Positions 63,658 through 64,000 of a DNA stretch of 64,000 nucleotides are shown piece after piece. Under the pieces are notes generated by a model. It did no database searches and had not been told where the DNA came from. It saw only the letters and a program-made list of their open reading frames with translations. The stretch is from Amycolatopsis rubida (GTDB taxonomy: Bacteria > Actinomycetota > Actinomycetes > Mycobacteriales > Pseudonocardiaceae): NCBI RefSeq assembly GCF_900115345.1, contig NZ_FOWC01000002.1, positions 186,001 to 250,000 on the forward strand. Direction: 5' to 3'. Position numbers and translations under genes: made by a program. The stretch's first letter is position 1, and each line of letters starts with the position of its first letter.

Positions 63658-64000
63658 GCAGTCCGGGCAAGACTGTCCGCATCGAACCCGCCGTTTTCTC
63701 AAGCCACCCCGTCCGCTGCGGCATCTCTCCCCAGTGCCCCGCGCGGACGGGGATCCCGCGCCCCCGCTCCGGCTCCCGCAGGCCGGACGCGCGGGGCGCC
63801 CTGACCACCTCGTTCGCCGCGCCGCCCCTCCCCCCACGGTCGCGCGAGCGGGGACATGCGCCCGCCCGGCCGCCGGATCCCGACCGGACCGGCCGGGCGG
63901 GTGCCCGCGTAGCGCCTAGCGAGCCCTTTGCGGCGTGGGCAGGCGGGTCTCCGCCGGGCGACGCATCATTGGCCACAGACAGGCGCGGTCTCCGCCGGGC

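Overview
The window is GC-rich with strong third-position GC bias and carries a typical filamentous actinomycete gene set: a SARP/AfsR-type regulator, hopanoid glycosyltransferase HpnB, a nicotinoprotein (NDMA-dependent) alcohol dehydrogenase, an IniB-like protein, a secreted AA10 LPMO with a DasR-type operator, tandem ABC-F proteins and many TetR/MarR/Fur regulators. Pseudonocardiaceae, probably Amycolatopsis or a close relative, fits best. This is inferred from content; no marker gene proves it. No rRNA, tRNA, CRISPR array, prophage or intact insertion sequence was seen.

Layout. 1-13.1 kb is a decaying accessory region. It holds relics of a trypsin/PknG-like protein, an amidohydrolase, a SigJ-type sigma factor, an AHSA1 protein and an SDR, mixed with intact genes: a serine hydrolase, an aldo/keto reductase, a secreted HAD phosphatase, an ECF sigma factor, a TetR/MFS efflux pair and an IniB-like protein. 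13.1-13.9 kb is repeat-rich non-coding DNA. 13.9-18.9 kb has a fused indolepyruvate ferredoxin oxidoreductase, a divergent AsnC regulator and a SatP-type acetate transporter. 19.2-26.3 kb is an alcohol-oxidation locus: MftR-like regulator, VWA protein, MoxR ATPase, NDMA-dependent ADH, aldehyde dehydrogenase and an AcoR-like activator. The last five form a minus-strand operon. 26.4-30.6 kb has a DUF218 protein, minisatellite DNA, an unusual TetR-MarR fusion, a flavin monooxygenase and a MarR regulator. 30.6-34.2 kb is a two-gene ABC-F operon behind a 9-codon leader peptide and hairpins. 35.2-37.5 kb is an SPFH/zinc-ribbon pair resembling the Bacillus YdjI/YdjG membrane-stress proteins.

37.7-47.6 kb holds a methyltransferase, an orphan histidine kinase, an HTH protein, an NB-ARC/TPR protein, a glycosyltransferase-like protein, a SARP-NB-ARC-TPR regulator and a 28-codon hydrophobic peptide ORF behind two overlapping inverted repeats. 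47.6-50.7 kb is a compact five-gene redox operon: small membrane protein, ApbE, haem-b membrane protein, NuoF-like protein and [3Fe-4S] ferredoxin. 50.8-55.6 kb has hpnB, argG with ARG boxes and a strong terminator, and a DUF885 peptidase. 55.6-56.6 kb is a divergent pair of Fur-family genes with two matching operators. 56.6-62.9 kb has a broken NmrA gene with HxlR, a hydrolase/TetR pair, a shattered aldehyde dehydrogenase, the LPMO and a TetX-like monooxygenase. 63-64 kb is non-coding with a 40-bp minisatellite.

Recurrent themes: about ten pseudogenes in 64 kb; many apparently leaderless promoters (-10 box 6-8 nt before the start codon); many exact palindromic operators beside TetR/MarR/Fur/GntR-type targets; and a dispersed hairpin (core CTCGTGAGTGGC) sitting on or just after stop codons. 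The main candidates for under-described systems are the ADH-MoxR-VWA operon, the ApbE-linked redox operon, the SPFH/zinc-ribbon pair, the peptide ORF next to the SARP gene, the TetR-MarR fusion and the ABC-F leader.
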